A stretch of 64,000 nt of DNA from Pseudomonas sp. PIC25 (lineage in GTDB: Bacteria > Pseudomonadota > Gammaproteobacteria > Pseudomonadales > Pseudomonadaceae): contig NZ_MUJY01000122.1 of NCBI RefSeq assembly GCF_002286785.1, positions 1-64,000 of the forward strand, written 5' to 3'. Shown here piece after piece: positions 1 to 10,996 of this stretch (position 1 is its first letter; the number at the start of each line of letters is the position of its first letter). The position numbers were made by a program, and so were the translations under genes. The notes beneath the pieces were generated by a model. It was not told the DNA's origin and ran no database searches. It saw nothing but the letters and a program-made list of their open reading frames with translations.

Positions 1-82
1 AGCTCCAAGCTCCAAGCTCCAAGCTCCAAGCTCCAAGCTCCAAGCTCCAAGCTCCAAGCTCCAAGCTCCAAGCTCCAAGCTC
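1..82. repeat. Perfect 7-bp tandem repeat (AGCTCCA), about 11.7 copies
   Basis: The unit AGCTCCA (equivalently CTCCAAG) repeats without a mismatch from the first base of the window and breaks off at base 83, so the array may continue beyond the left edge. It lies just downstream of the 3' end of rlmB. The period of seven and the CTnnnnG pattern match shorter, degenerate arrays at 133-161 and 33121-33153. It is not a CRISPR: there are no spacers and the unit is only seven bases. Confidence 0.95.
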
Positions 83-129
83 GCCAGGGTGGCGGGAGGG
101 CCTTCCCCAGCGTCAAGCCGCCTTTGCTC

Positions 130-900
130 TCACTTGCTGCTTGCCGCTTGAAGCTTGTGGCTGCCCCTCTGCCGAACCGCTTCGAACAGGCAAACGCCCG
201 TGGCGACCGACACATTGAGGCTGCTGACGCTACCGGCCATAGGCAGCTTCACCAAGTAATCGCAATGTTCGCGGGTCAAGCGGCGCATGCCCTTGCCTTC
301 AGCACCCATGATCAGCACCGTGGGGCCGGTAAGGTCCTGCTGGTACAGCTCCTGCTCGGCCTCGCCGGCCGTACCGACCGTCCACAGTCCACGCTGCTGG
401 AGCTTTTCCAGGGTCCGTGCGAGGTTGGTCACCGCCACCAACGGCACCACTTCGGCCGCTCCGCAGGCGACCTTGCGCACCGTGGCGTTCAGGGTGGCCG
501 ACTTGTCCTTGGGGATGATCACCGCCAGAACGCCCGCGGCATCGGCGGTACGCAGACAGGCGCCAAGGTTGTGCGGATCGGTCACACCATCCAGTACCAA
601 CAACAGGGGCGGCCCCTCGGCACGGTCGAGCAGTTCCTCGAGCATGGCCTCGCCCCAGACCTGGCTGGGGCTCACTTCGGCAACCACGCCCTGGTGGGCG
701 CCGTCCTCGGCCCATTCGTCCAGTTCGCGGCGATCTCGCTGACCGACAGTGACCCTGGCCTCCTGGGCGAGCTGGATCAACGCCTGCACGCGCGGATCGT
801 GTCGACCTTCCGCCAACCAGAGCTGCTTGACCCGCTTGGGATGATGACGCAGCAACGCTTCCACGGCATGCACGCCGTAGATTTTTTCCAACTGACTCAT
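130..900 (-). CDS. rlmB: 23S rRNA (guanosine-2'-O-)-methyltransferase RlmB
   Basis: A 256-residue SPOUT-class (SpoU/TrmH) methyltransferase that methylates the 2'-O of G2251 in the 23S rRNA peptidyl-transferase region, using S-adenosylmethionine. The N-terminal substrate-binding domain covers about residues 1-75. The knotted catalytic domain shows all three family motifs: DPHNLGACLRTA from residue 108, GAEGKGM at 199-205 and SLNVSVATG at 227-235. The ATG overlaps the rnr stop codon (ATGA), so the two are translationally coupled. The last ten residues (SHKLQAASSK) are encoded by a heptamer repeat and look like an acquired tail; I recall other Pseudomonas RlmB proteins as slightly shorter. Confidence 0.96.
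   Translation of the reverse strand: MSQLEKIYGVHAVEALLRHHPKRVKQLWLAEGRHDPRVQALIQLAQEARVTVGQRDRRELDEWAEDGAHQGVVAEVSPSQVWGEAMLEELLDRAEGPPLLLVLDGVTDPHNLGACLRTADAAGVLAVIIPKDKSATLNATVRKVACGAAEVVPLVAVTNLARTLEKLQQRGLWTVGTAGEAEQELYQQDLTGPTVLIMGAEGKGMRRLTREHCDYLVKLPMAGSVSSLNVSVATGVCLFEAVRQRGSHKLQAASSK
133..161. repeat. Degenerate heptamer array inside the 3' end of rlmB
   Basis: Four consecutive heptamers of the form CTTGnnG (CTTGCTG, CTTGCCG, CTTGAAG, CTTGTGG) run through the last codons of rlmB. On the coding strand they encode the final residues of the protein, roughly residues 247-256. A similar array lies at 33121-33153; the two match at about 25 of 33 positions over 133-165. The repeat appears to have grown into, or replaced, the original end of the gene. 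Confidence 0.75.
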
Positions 901-3545
901 GACTTCGCCTTACGTTTACGCGGGGTCGCTCCCGGTTTGGCGGCTGAGGAGGACTTGGATGGCCCCTTGCGATGCTTCCTGGGGCCGCCGCTCTTCTCCG
1001 AGCCGCCCTTCTCGGTGCCGCCCGACGGCGCCTTGGGCGGGCTCTTCTTGCCCGGCTTGCCACTCTTCGCCTCGGCGAGCAAGGCCTGTTTCACGGCACG
1101 ACTTTTCTTCACGTCGGTGTTGCCGAGCATGGCATCGGCCTGGGCCAGCAGCTCCGGCGCAACCGGGACCGCGGCTTTTTCAGTCTTGCCCTTGCCGCGC
1201 GGCACATCGCCCGCCTTTTCCTTCCGACCTTTCTTGGCCGGGCGCCGATCGCTGGTCGACTCAGGCTCCGGCGAGCGCTTCTTCCGCCCGACCGGCCGCT
1301 CCAACTGCGCCTCGGCCAGTTCGAAATCGATCTTGCGCTCGTCCAGATCGACCCGCATGACCCGAACCGCGACGCTGTCGCCAAGGCGGAAGCTGCGACC
1401 GCTGCGTTCGCCGGACAGGCGATGATGCACCGGATCGAAGTGGTAATAGTCCGCCGGCAGCGCGGTGACGTGCACCAGGCCCTCGACATAGATGTCCTTC
1501 AACTCGACGAAGATACCGAAGCCGGTCACCGCCGTGATGACTCCATCGAAGCTCTCGCCAACGCGGTCCTGCATGAACTCGCACTTGAGCCAGTTGACCA
1601 CGTCGCGGGTCGCCTCGTCGGCGCGCCGCTCGGTCATCGAGCACTGTTCGCCGAGATGTTCCAGAGCCGGTTCGTCGTAGGGATAGATACGCGCCTTGGG
1701 CATGCTCGCCGCGCCAGCCCGGCGGACATGCGGCGTCTCGCGCTTGGAGCGGATCACACTGCGGATCGCACGATGCACCAGAAGGTCCGGGTAGCGGCGA
1801 ATCGGCGAGGTGAAATGGGTATAGGCCTCGTAGTTCAGGCCGAAGTGCCCATTGTTGTCGGCGCTGTAGACCGCCTGGCTCAGCGAGCGCAGCATCACGG
1901 TCTGGATCAGGTGGAAATCCGGGCGTTCCTGAATCGACTCCAGCAGTTTCTGGTAATCCTTCGGAGTCGGACCGTCCTTGCTGCGATGCAGGCTCAACCC
2001 CAGCTCGCCGAGGAAGGCCTTGAGCTTTTCCAGACGCTCGGCCGGGGGGCCATCGTGCACGCGATACAGCGCGGGGATTTCATGCTTCTGCAGAAAGGCA
2101 GCGGTGGCCACGTTGGCCGCCAGCATGCACTCTTCGATGAGCTTGTGCGCATCGTTGCGCTGGGTCGGCAGGATCTCAGCGATCTTGCGGCCGGAGCCGA
2201 AGACGATCCGGGTTTCCTGGGTTTCGAAATCGATCGCACCCCGGGTGTGGCGTGCCTTGAGCAGCACTTTGTAGAGCGAATAGAGCTGCTTGAGGTGCGG
2301 CAGGATCTCGGCGTACTCACCGCACAGCCGCTTGCCCTCCGGGCTCTTCGCCTGTTCCAGCATGGCGCTGACCTTGTTGTAGGTCAGGCGCGCATGGGAG
2401 TGGATCACCGCCTCGTAGAACTGATAGTCGGTGAGTTTGCCACTGCGGGAGATGGTCATCTCACAGACCATCGCCAGCCGATCGACGTGCGGATTCAGCG
2501 AGCAAAGACCGTTGGACAGCTCTTCCGGCAGCATCGGCACCACCCGCTCGGGGAAGTAAACCGAGTTGCCGCGGTTCTTCGCTTCCTCGTCCAGGGCCGA
2601 GCCGACCTTCACATAATGGGAGACGTCGGCGATGGCGACGAACAACCGGTAGCTACCGGAAAACAACCCGCCCTTCTCGCAATACACGGCATCGTCAAAA
2701 TCGCGTGCGTCCTCTCCGTCGATGGTTACGAAAGGCAAATGGCGAAGATCGACACGCTTGGCCTTGTCCTTTTCCTCAACCTCCGGATTGAGCTTCGCCG
2801 CCTCCTTGAGCACCGCGTTCGGCCAGACATGGGGGATGTCGTAGCTGCGCAGGGCCACGTCGATTTCCATGCCCGGCGCCATATAGTTGCCGATGACTTC
2901 GACGATGTCGCCCTGGGGCTGGAAGCGCGAGGTCGGCCAATGAGTGATCTTGATCTCGACGAACTGACCGATCTTGGCGCCCGCGGTACGCCCGGGCGTC
3001 ACCAGCACCTCCTGCTGGATCTTCGGGTTGTCGGCCTCGACGAAGCCGATGCCACTTTCCTCGTAGTAGCGGCCGACAATTGTCTCGTGGGCGCGGGAAA
3101 TCACTTCGACGATCGAGCCCTCGCGACGGCCACGCCGGTCGAAGCCCGAGACCCGGGCGAGCACCCGGTCGCCATCGAAGACCAGGCGCATCTGCGCCGG
3201 GCTGAGAAAGAGATCGTCGCTTCCGTCGTCCGGAATCAGGAAGCCGAATCCATCGCGATGACCGCTGATGCGACCGAGGATCAGATCGAGCTTGTCTACC
3301 GGGGCATAGGCACCGCGGCGCGTATAGATCAGCTGGCCATCACGCTCCATGGCGCGCAGCCGGCGACGCAGGGCCTCCTGTTGATCGTCGGTATGCAGCC
3401 CGAACTCATCGATCAACTGTTCACGGCTCGCCGGGGAGCCGCGTTCCGCCAGGTGCTTCAGGATCAGCTCGCGGCTGGGGATGGGATTCTCGTATTTTTC
3501 CGCTTCGCGAGCGGCCTCGGGATCGAGGGAGTGCCAGTCGGCCAT
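897..3545 (-). CDS. rnr: Ribonuclease R (3'-5' exoribonuclease)
   Basis: A hydrolytic, processive 3'-5' exoribonuclease of the RNase II/RNB family that degrades structured RNA and takes part in rRNA quality control, trans-translation and cold adaptation. Domain order is an N-terminal winged helix, cold-shock domains, the RNB catalytic domain with the acidic metal-binding motif DGEDARDFDDAVY, a S1 domain (GVITAVTGFGIFVEL) and a long Lys/Ser-rich basic tail of about 140 residues. I chose the ATG that begins MADWHSLDPEA (882 residues) because AAGGTGA lies about 10 bases upstream. An in-frame ATG at 3587 would add 14 residues. It is coupled to rlmB by ATGA, and a promoter candidate lies at 3681-3709. 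Confidence 0.95.
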   Translation of the reverse strand: MADWHSLDPEAAREAEKYENPIPSRELILKHLAERGSPASREQLIDEFGLHTDDQQEALRRRLRAMERDGQLIYTRRGAYAPVDKLDLILGRISGHRDGFGFLIPDDGSDDLFLSPAQMRLVFDGDRVLARVSGFDRRGRREGSIVEVISRAHETIVGRYYEESGIGFVEADNPKIQQEVLVTPGRTAGAKIGQFVEIKITHWPTSRFQPQGDIVEVIGNYMAPGMEIDVALRSYDIPHVWPNAVLKEAAKLNPEVEEKDKAKRVDLRHLPFVTIDGEDARDFDDAVYCEKGGLFSGSYRLFVAIADVSHYVKVGSALDEEAKNRGNSVYFPERVVPMLPEELSNGLCSLNPHVDRLAMVCEMTISRSGKLTDYQFYEAVIHSHARLTYNKVSAMLEQAKSPEGKRLCGEYAEILPHLKQLYSLYKVLLKARHTRGAIDFETQETRIVFGSGRKIAEILPTQRNDAHKLIEECMLAANVATAAFLQKHEIPALYRVHDGPPAERLEKLKAFLGELGLSLHRSKDGPTPKDYQKLLESIQERPDFHLIQTVMLRSLSQAVYSADNNGHFGLNYEAYTHFTSPIRRYPDLLVHRAIRSVIRSKRETPHVRRAGAASMPKARIYPYDEPALEHLGEQCSMTERRADEATRDVVNWLKCEFMQDRVGESFDGVITAVTGFGIFVELKDIYVEGLVHVTALPADYYHFDPVHHRLSGERSGRSFRLGDSVAVRVMRVDLDERKIDFELAEAQLERPVGRKKRSPEPESTSDRRPAKKGRKEKAGDVPRGKGKTEKAAVPVAPELLAQADAMLGNTDVKKSRAVKQALLAEAKSGKPGKKSPPKAPSGGTEKGGSEKSGGPRKHRKGPSKSSSAAKPGATPRKRKAKS

Positions 3546-3659
3546 CAGGAGGGGTTCACCTTGTCTATTCTTCGATGTGTTTGCCATGTCCCTATTGAAG
3601 CGCGAAACGCTGCTCGGGTCAGCCCGACAAACGGAATAAAATTTTTTCAACAACAGGGG

Positions 3660-3688
3660 TTTACAACCCAAAAGCTCATCCGTATAGT
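3660..3688 (+). promoter_or_regulatory. Sigma-70 promoter of tRNA-Leu
   Basis: TTTACA and TATAGT with a 17-base spacer, placing the start about 58 bases before the mature tRNA. The bases after the -10 are very G/C-rich (GCGCGCC), a discriminator type known from stringently controlled stable-RNA promoters. Confidence 0.75.
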
Positions 3689-3709
3689 GCGCGCCACAAC
3701 GACGGCAAA
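3681..3709 (-). promoter_or_regulatory. Candidate sigma-70 promoter of rnr-rlmB
   Basis: On the minus strand TTTGCC (-35) and TATACG (-10) are separated by 17 bases. Transcription would start near 3675, about 130 bases before the chosen rnr ATG. The -10 overlaps the -10 of the tRNA promoter on the plus strand. Confidence 0.45.
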
Positions 3710-3752
3710 CGTCGCTGTAGTTGAAAGTAGATGATGAATCGTCGAAATCAAC

Positions 3753-3839
3753 GCCCAGGTGGCGGAATTGGTAGACGCACTAGGTTCAGGTCCTAGCGGT
3801 GGCAACACCGTGGAAGTTCGAGTCTTCTCCTGGGCACCA
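3753..3839 (+). tRNA. tRNA-Leu (anticodon CAG)
   Basis: An 87-base class II tRNA with long variable arm. The acceptor stem pairs GCCCAGG with CCTGGGC and is followed by A73 and an encoded CCA. The anticodon stem CTAGG/CCTAG encloses the loop TTCAGGT, giving anticodon CAG, which reads CUG, the dominant leucine codon in this genome. The T loop TTCGAGT is present. It has its own promoter upstream and an intrinsic terminator immediately downstream, so it is a monocistronic unit. Confidence 0.97.
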
Positions 3840-3845
3840 AATTCC

Positions 3846-3882
3846 AGACAAAACCGAGCCAATGGCTCGGTTTTGTCTTTTC
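3846..3882 (+). terminator. Intrinsic terminator of tRNA-Leu
   Basis: A perfect 15-bp inverted repeat (AGACAAAACCGAGCC / GGCTCGGTTTTGTCT) with a three-base loop, followed by a T-rich run. It begins seven bases after the encoded CCA. Confidence 0.9.
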
Positions 3883-3902
3883 TACGCTCGAAAAATTCGT
3901 CG

Positions 3903-3934
3903 AAAAGGGGCTGACAGTGCATCAGCCCCTTTTT
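3903..3934 (-). terminator. Intrinsic terminator of the chemoreceptor gene
   Basis: The stem AAAAGGGGCTGA / TCAGCCCCTTTT with a seven-base loop is flanked by A and T runs, so it can act on either strand. It sits two bases after the stop codon of the minus-strand chemoreceptor gene. Confidence 0.85.
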
Positions 3935-3936
3935 CG

Positions 3937-5871
3937 TCAGGCGCGGAATTGTCCCAGGCTGGCCTTGAGCTGGCCGGCCAAGGTATCCAGCACACGCCCG
4001 CTGGCCGCGGTCGCCGCGACAGCTTCCGCCGCCCGCTGCGCTTCGCCGTGAATCACCTCGACCCTCCCCCTCACCGCCAGCGCTCCCTCGGCTTGGCGTG
4101 AGGCGGCCAGCGTCGCCGAGTCGATGGCACCATGCACATCCTCCACTGCCACTTGGATCGAACGCTGTAGCTCGCTGCTCTCCCGCAATGCCACCAACCC
4201 TTCACTCGCCTGCTGACCGGCTTGGCCGATGGCCGCCACTGCTTCCCGCGCCCCCTGCTGCAAGGCATTGATGTGCGCCTGGATATCGCCGGTGGACTGC
4301 TGCGTCTTGCTGGCCAGCGCCCGGACCTCGTCGGCCACCACGGCGAATCCACGCCCGCTCTCCCCGGCCCGGGCCGCTTCGATGGCAGCGTTGAGCGCCA
4401 GCAGGTTGGTCTGCTCGGCAATGCCATGGATCACGCTGAGCACCACTTCGATCTGCTCGCTCTGCCGAGCCAAGCGCTCGATTACCGCCGAGCCGGTTTC
4501 CACGCGCGCTACCAGCTCCTCGATGGAATGCCCGACCCGCCCGGCAATGGCCGCGTTCTCGCCAGCCGCCCTGCGAATCGACTCGACCCGCTGCAACGCC
4601 TCCTGCATCGCGCGGCTCTCCGCCTGGGCCTGCTCGGTCATTTCGGCCAGCGCCTGCAGGCTGCCGGAGACTTCATCGCGCTGGCGTCCCGCCGCCGCCT
4701 CGGCGGCCGCACTTCGCGAACTCAGCCCGGCGATTTCGACGCCGGTGCGCTGAGCCACCTCCCCTGCCTCGCGGACGATGGGTTGCAGCTTGGCAACGAA
4801 GCGATTGACGGCCGCAGCCATGTCGCCCACCTCGTCGCGACTGTGCAATTCGACACGCCGCGTAAGATCTCCCTCGCCGGCCGCCAGGTCGTTCAGCGCC
4901 GCGATCAGCAAACGCAGGCGGCTGACTACCGTGCGCCCAAGCACCAACGCCAGCACCATCAGGACGCCGATCCCGATGATCACCAGCCCGGTGCCAATCC
5001 GCCAACGCAACGTCCCGGCGGCCGTTTGGACGGACTCGCGGGCTCCGGCCGAAATACCGGCCGCCGCGTCCTGGGCCGCCTGCAACCGTGCACTCAACGC
5101 CGCCGAGCTGTCCGCCGCCGCCCCCGCCAGGCTGTCTGCCACCAGTTGCCCGCCGCTGGCGATGAGTGCGTTGAAGCGTGTATCCAAAGCCGCCAGCTCG
5201 GCCTCAACGGTGGCCGTCGAGACCCCCATCAGGACTTTGCCGATTTCGACCCCGTTCGGACTGATGGATGCCTCGACGAAATACACCGACTCATCGTGCC
5301 GGGCCGCCTCGAGCACCTGATCCAGTGCCCGCTCGCCCTGACCTTTAGCCAACAATGCCTTGATCTCCGGCCTTTGCCGGTTGAGATAGCGGGTCAGATG
5401 CTGGCCCTCGGCATCGTCGTAGATCACGAACAGCACATTAGGATTACGTTGCGCCCGTCGGGCGAATTCCGACAGCGTCGGTATGTCGTTATCCCACATC
5501 GCCCTGGGCGCCACAGCCGCCAGGAGTTGCGCCATGTCGTTGGCGGACTCTTTGAGGCTTTTCTCCAGCGCTGCCCGCAGTTGCTCCTGTTCACCCTGCA
5601 ATCGCGAAGACAATCCCGTCGACAAGCGCTCGCGTGTACTGGCCGACAGGCTTTCCAGCCCTGCCGACAACTCGCCGCCCGCCTGTTTGAGCTCAACGCC
5701 CAGTCGCTGCATGTCGCCTTCCAGACGGCTGCCCAGATCAGCTTCCAGCACCTCGACTGTGCTTCGAGTCAGTGCAACCGCGACGAGGATTTGCACCAGC
5801 AAGGCGATTCCCAGCGCAAAAAAGACAGGACGCAGCAGGCGACTGCGCAACAGGGACAGGATGGCGGACAC
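3937..5871 (-). CDS. Methyl-accepting chemotaxis protein (chemoreceptor)
   Basis: A 644-residue inner-membrane chemoreceptor that senses a periplasmic signal and controls the CheA kinase. It has an N-terminal membrane helix (about residues 13-33), a periplasmic domain of some 250 residues flanked by long helices, a second membrane helix (about 290-311), a HAMP domain and the cytoplasmic signalling domain. The conserved hairpin tip ([19 protein letters not shown], near residues 481-515) is intact. There is no C-terminal CheR-binding pentapeptide. The middle of the periplasmic part ([15 protein letters not shown]) resembles a PDC/Cache-like core, but I cannot assign a ligand. The start codon is GTG with AGGAG about nine bases upstream. 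It stands alone between tRNA-Leu and purA with its own terminator; I do not recall a chemoreceptor at this place in PAO1. Confidence 0.93.
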   Translation of the reverse strand: MSAILSLLRSRLLRPVFFALGIALLVQILVAVALTRSTVEVLEADLGSRLEGDMQRLGVELKQAGGELSAGLESLSASTRERLSTGLSSRLQGEQEQLRAALEKSLKESANDMAQLLAAVAPRAMWDNDIPTLSEFARRAQRNPNVLFVIYDDAEGQHLTRYLNRQRPEIKALLAKGQGERALDQVLEAARHDESVYFVEASISPNGVEIGKVLMGVSTATVEAELAALDTRFNALIASGGQLVADSLAGAAADSSAALSARLQAAQDAAAGISAGARESVQTAAGTLRWRIGTGLVIIGIGVLMVLALVLGRTVVSRLRLLIAALNDLAAGEGDLTRRVELHSRDEVGDMAAAVNRFVAKLQPIVREAGEVAQRTGVEIAGLSSRSAAAEAAAGRQRDEVSGSLQALAEMTEQAQAESRAMQEALQRVESIRRAAGENAAIAGRVGHSIEELVARVETGSAVIERLARQSEQIEVVLSVIHGIAEQTNLLALNAAIEAARAGESGRGFAVVADEVRALASKTQQSTGDIQAHINALQQGAREAVAAIGQAGQQASEGLVALRESSELQRSIQVAVEDVHGAIDSATLAASRQAEGALAVRGRVEVIHGEAQRAAEAVAATAASGRVLDTLAGQLKASLGQFRA

Positions 5872-5969
5872 GACAGGCTCTCCTAAACGACCGTTACCGG
5901 GTTAACGGCGACTTCCGGAATTTATTCAGTGCCAGCAAGCAAAATGCCATAAAAATTTTTGCCGCAACG

Positions 5970-5994
5970 AAAAAGCCGCCCGAAGGCGGCTTTT
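5970..5994 (-). terminator. Intrinsic terminator downstream of purA
   Basis: AAAAGCCGCC / GGCGGCTTTT form a 10-bp stem with a TTCG tetraloop on the minus strand, followed by T's. It lies 19 bases after the purA stop codon. Confidence 0.88.
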
Positions 5995-6012
5995 CGATGG
6001 AGCGAAGCGAGA

Positions 6013-8549
<2,537 letters not shown>

Positions 8550-8580
8550 TTCGCCTTCCTCTCGATCGGGCGGCAAGCCT

Positions 8581-8766
8581 TCAGTGAAGCAGATACAGGA
8601 GGGTGGTCCCCAGCAGCATGCTGGCCAGCCCCATGAGGCGCAGCTGGCGATCAGGCAATTGCAACAACTGCATGAGAGCCCCGCGCCAACGTCGCGGATA
8701 GAGGAAGGGCAGGATGCCTTCCAGCACCAACATCAAGCAAAAGGCTATGCCGAGTTCCTGCCACAT
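8581..8766 (-). CDS. DUF2065 (YjeT-like) small inner-membrane protein
   Basis: A 61-residue protein with two hydrophobic segments (about residues 5-22 and 44-60) joined by a basic stretch (YPRRWRGAL). It matches the YjeT/DUF2065 family, whose genes sit next to hflC and purA in many gammaproteobacteria. The function is unknown; the location suggests a link to HflKC or the membrane. It begins after the hflC terminator and runs into hisZ 31 bases later, so it is the first gene of the hisZ-purA unit. Confidence 0.88.
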   Translation of the reverse strand: MWQELGIAFCLMLVLEGILPFLYPRRWRGALMQLLQLPDRQLRLMGLASMLLGTTLLYLLH

Positions 8767-8781
8767 GATTCCCGCAGACGC

Positions 8782-8806
8782 AAAAAAGCCGGGGTTTTTC
8801 CCGGCT
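8782..8806 (-). terminator. Intrinsic terminator downstream of hflC
   Basis: On the minus strand AGCCGGG / CCCGGCT (7 bp, six-base loop) is followed by six T's. It closes the long minus-strand series that ends with hflC. Confidence 0.85.
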
Positions 8807-8871
8807 GGCTCATCATAACACGTTTTAACCGGCGGTCATCCCGGCGGGCGACTGGCGCCCGCCGGACGGCC

Positions 8872-9741
8872 TCAGCGCTTGGCCTGTTCCAGGTAATTGA
8901 AGAACTCGCTCTTCGGGTCCAAGACCAGCACGTCGCCCTTGTTCGAGAAGCTCTCCCGATAGGCTTGTAGGCTGCGATAGAACGAGTAGAACTCCGGGTC
9001 CTGGTTGTAGGCACTGGCGTAGATGGCAGCTGCCTGGGCATCGCCGTCACCGCGGGTCTCTTCCGCTTCGCGGTAGGCCTCGGCAAGCAGGACGCGACGC
9101 TGACGATCGGCATCGGCGCGAATCCCCTCGGCAAGCTCGCGGCCCTTGGCACGGTGCTCGCGCGCCTCGCGCTCACGCTCGGTGCTCATCCGCTCGAATA
9201 CGCTGCGGTTGACCTCTTTGGGCAGGTCGATGGCCTTGACGCGCACGTCAAGCACCTCGATCCCCAGCTCCTTGCGCGCCATCCGGTCCAGCGAGCCGGT
9301 GATTTCTGCCATCAGCGCATCGCGCTCGCCGGATACCACCTCATGCAGGGTACGCTTACCGAACTGGTCGCGAAGCCCCGACTCCAGGCGACGAGACAGA
9401 CGCTCGTCGGCGATCTGCTTGAGGCCAGAGGTCGCGGTATAGAAGCGCTCGGCATCCGCCACGCGCCATTTGGCGTAGGCATCCACCATGACCGCTTTCT
9501 TCTCCAGCGTCAGGAAGCGCGAGGTAGCCGAGTCGAGCGTCAGCAGACGTGCGTCGAATTTGCGCACCTGGTTCACGATCGGCATCTTCACATGCAGGCC
9601 GGGCTGGACATCCGCCTCGACCACCTTACCGAAACGCAGCAGCACAGCACGCTCGGTCTGCGCCACGATGTAGAAGCTGTTCCAGGCGACCAGCGCCAGA
9701 ACCACGCCGACAATCAGGGCGATCAGCGACTTGTTGCTCAT
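8872..9741 (-). CDS. hflC: FtsH protease modulator HflC
   Basis: A 289-residue SPFH/prohibitin-family protein with one N-terminal membrane anchor (about residues 5-25) and a large periplasmic part. With HflK it forms the cage around the FtsH protease and limits its degradation of membrane proteins. The SPFH signature follows the anchor directly (QTERAVLLRFGKV), and a long Ala/Glu/Arg-rich coiled coil (about residues 180-250) precedes the C-terminus. The start codon overlaps the hflK stop (TGATG), indicating coupled, stoichiometric translation. Confidence 0.97.
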   Translation of the reverse strand: MSNKSLIALIVGVVLALVAWNSFYIVAQTERAVLLRFGKVVEADVQPGLHVKMPIVNQVRKFDARLLTLDSATSRFLTLEKKAVMVDAYAKWRVADAERFYTATSGLKQIADERLSRRLESGLRDQFGKRTLHEVVSGERDALMAEITGSLDRMARKELGIEVLDVRVKAIDLPKEVNRSVFERMSTEREREAREHRAKGRELAEGIRADADRQRRVLLAEAYREAEETRGDGDAQAAAIYASAYNQDPEFYSFYRSLQAYRESFSNKGDVLVLDPKSEFFNYLEQAKR

Positions 9742-10901
9742 CAGCGGCTCTCCCTCGAACGCAGGTTACGCTGCTGCAGATCGTCGACGATCCGCGTTCC
9801 CATATCGCTGCCCGTCGCCGACTGCCCGGAAGAGCCGGAACCGGAGGCACTGCCGCCACGGTTATCGATCATCTTGTCCAAAGGCAGGTAGAGCAGGTTG
9901 TTCTGGCCGTTTTCACCGGTCACCAGAACCTTGCTGGTGTTGCTGTACATCTGCTGCATGGTGTCCAGGTACAGGCGCTGACGGGTTACCTCGGGCGCCT
10001 TGCGGTATTCGGCAAGCAGCTTGGTGAAGCGATCCGCCTCACCCTTGGCACGGGAAACCACTTCGTCGCGGTAACCGTTGGCATCCTCGAGGATGCGCTG
10101 TGCCTGACCACGTGCCTCGGGCACCACGCCGTTGGCGTAGGCTTCGGCCTGGTTCTTCTCACGCTGCTCGTCCTCGCGGGCACGGATCACGTCGTCGAAT
10201 GCCTCCTGCACTTCACGTGGTGCCTGGGCGCTCTGGACGTTCACCTGGGTCACGGTGATGCCGGTGCGGTAGGTATCGAGGAACCGCTGCAGGCGCTCCT
10301 TGATCTCGCTGGCCATGGCGACACGCCCCTCGGTCAGCACCTGGTCCATCTCGGTGGAGCCAACCACATGGCGCAAGGCGCTTTCGGTCGCGTGCTGCAA
10401 GCTGACTTCCGGCTGATCCACGTTCAACACGAAGTCCTGCAAATTGCTGATCTTGTACTGAACGGTCAGCGGTACTTCGACGATATTTTCGTCCATGGTC
10501 AACATCTGGCCCTGCTTGCTGTAGGCACGCTCGCGGGTGACATTTTCCTGGAATTTGCGATCGATCGGCGGGAAATAGATGTTCAGGCCCGGACCTACGG
10601 TCTCGTAGTACTTGCCGAAGCGCAGCACCACGGCCTGCTCCTGCTCATCGACTACATAGATTGCGCTCCACAGCCAGAGCGCAGCGAGAATGACCAGCAC
10701 GATGCCGACCAGACCGAAGCCGCCACCTCCCCTGCCATCACCGTCGGCGCCGCGCTTCTTGCCGCCGAAGAGACCATTCAGGCTCTCCTGTAATTTGCGG
10801 AAGGCCTCGTCGAGATCCGGCGGCCCCTTGCGGTCGCCACCACGGCGCCCCCCCCAAGGATCCTGATTATTCGAATTGCCACCCGGCTCATTCCAAGCCA
10901 T
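9741..10901 (-). CDS. hflK: FtsH protease modulator HflK
   Basis: A 386-residue partner of HflC in the membrane complex that regulates FtsH. A Gly/Arg/Asp-rich N-terminal cytoplasmic tail of about 60 residues is followed by a membrane helix (about 62-83), the SPFH domain (VDEQEQAVVLRFGKY onward), a coiled-coil region and a Ser/Gly-rich C-terminal tail. I chose the ATG beginning MAWNEPGG (GGAG eight bases upstream) over an in-frame ATG four codons earlier. The N-terminal tail with DPWGG is typical of the family. Confidence 0.96.
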   Translation of the reverse strand: MAWNEPGGNSNNQDPWGGRRGGDRKGPPDLDEAFRKLQESLNGLFGGKKRGADGDGRGGGGFGLVGIVLVILAALWLWSAIYVVDEQEQAVVLRFGKYYETVGPGLNIYFPPIDRKFQENVTRERAYSKQGQMLTMDENIVEVPLTVQYKISNLQDFVLNVDQPEVSLQHATESALRHVVGSTEMDQVLTEGRVAMASEIKERLQRFLDTYRTGITVTQVNVQSAQAPREVQEAFDDVIRAREDEQREKNQAEAYANGVVPEARGQAQRILEDANGYRDEVVSRAKGEADRFTKLLAEYRKAPEVTRQRLYLDTMQQMYSNTSKVLVTGENGQNNLLYLPLDKMIDNRGGSASGSGSSGQSATGSDMGTRIVDDLQQRNLRSRESR

Positions 10902-10996
10902 AGCGCTCTCCATACTGATAACGAAGACGCACCGAAGGCGCGTCCGCCAATGCTACCGAATGCCCGACTCCGCCGGCAAAGCCGCCGGGTCGCGCT

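Noticed and set aside
1-82. CRISPR array
   Set aside because: The repeats are seven bases long, directly adjacent and without spacers.
972-3734. A 920-codon plus-strand open frame opposite rnr
   Set aside because: Shadow of rnr: no recognisable domain, composition typical of antisense frames, and it runs through the tRNA promoter region.
3753-3839. tRNA-Leu as the attachment site of an integrated element
   Set aside because: tRNA genes are common integration sites, but there is no integrase gene, and I see no direct repeat of the tRNA 3' end near the chemoreceptor gene or elsewhere in the window.
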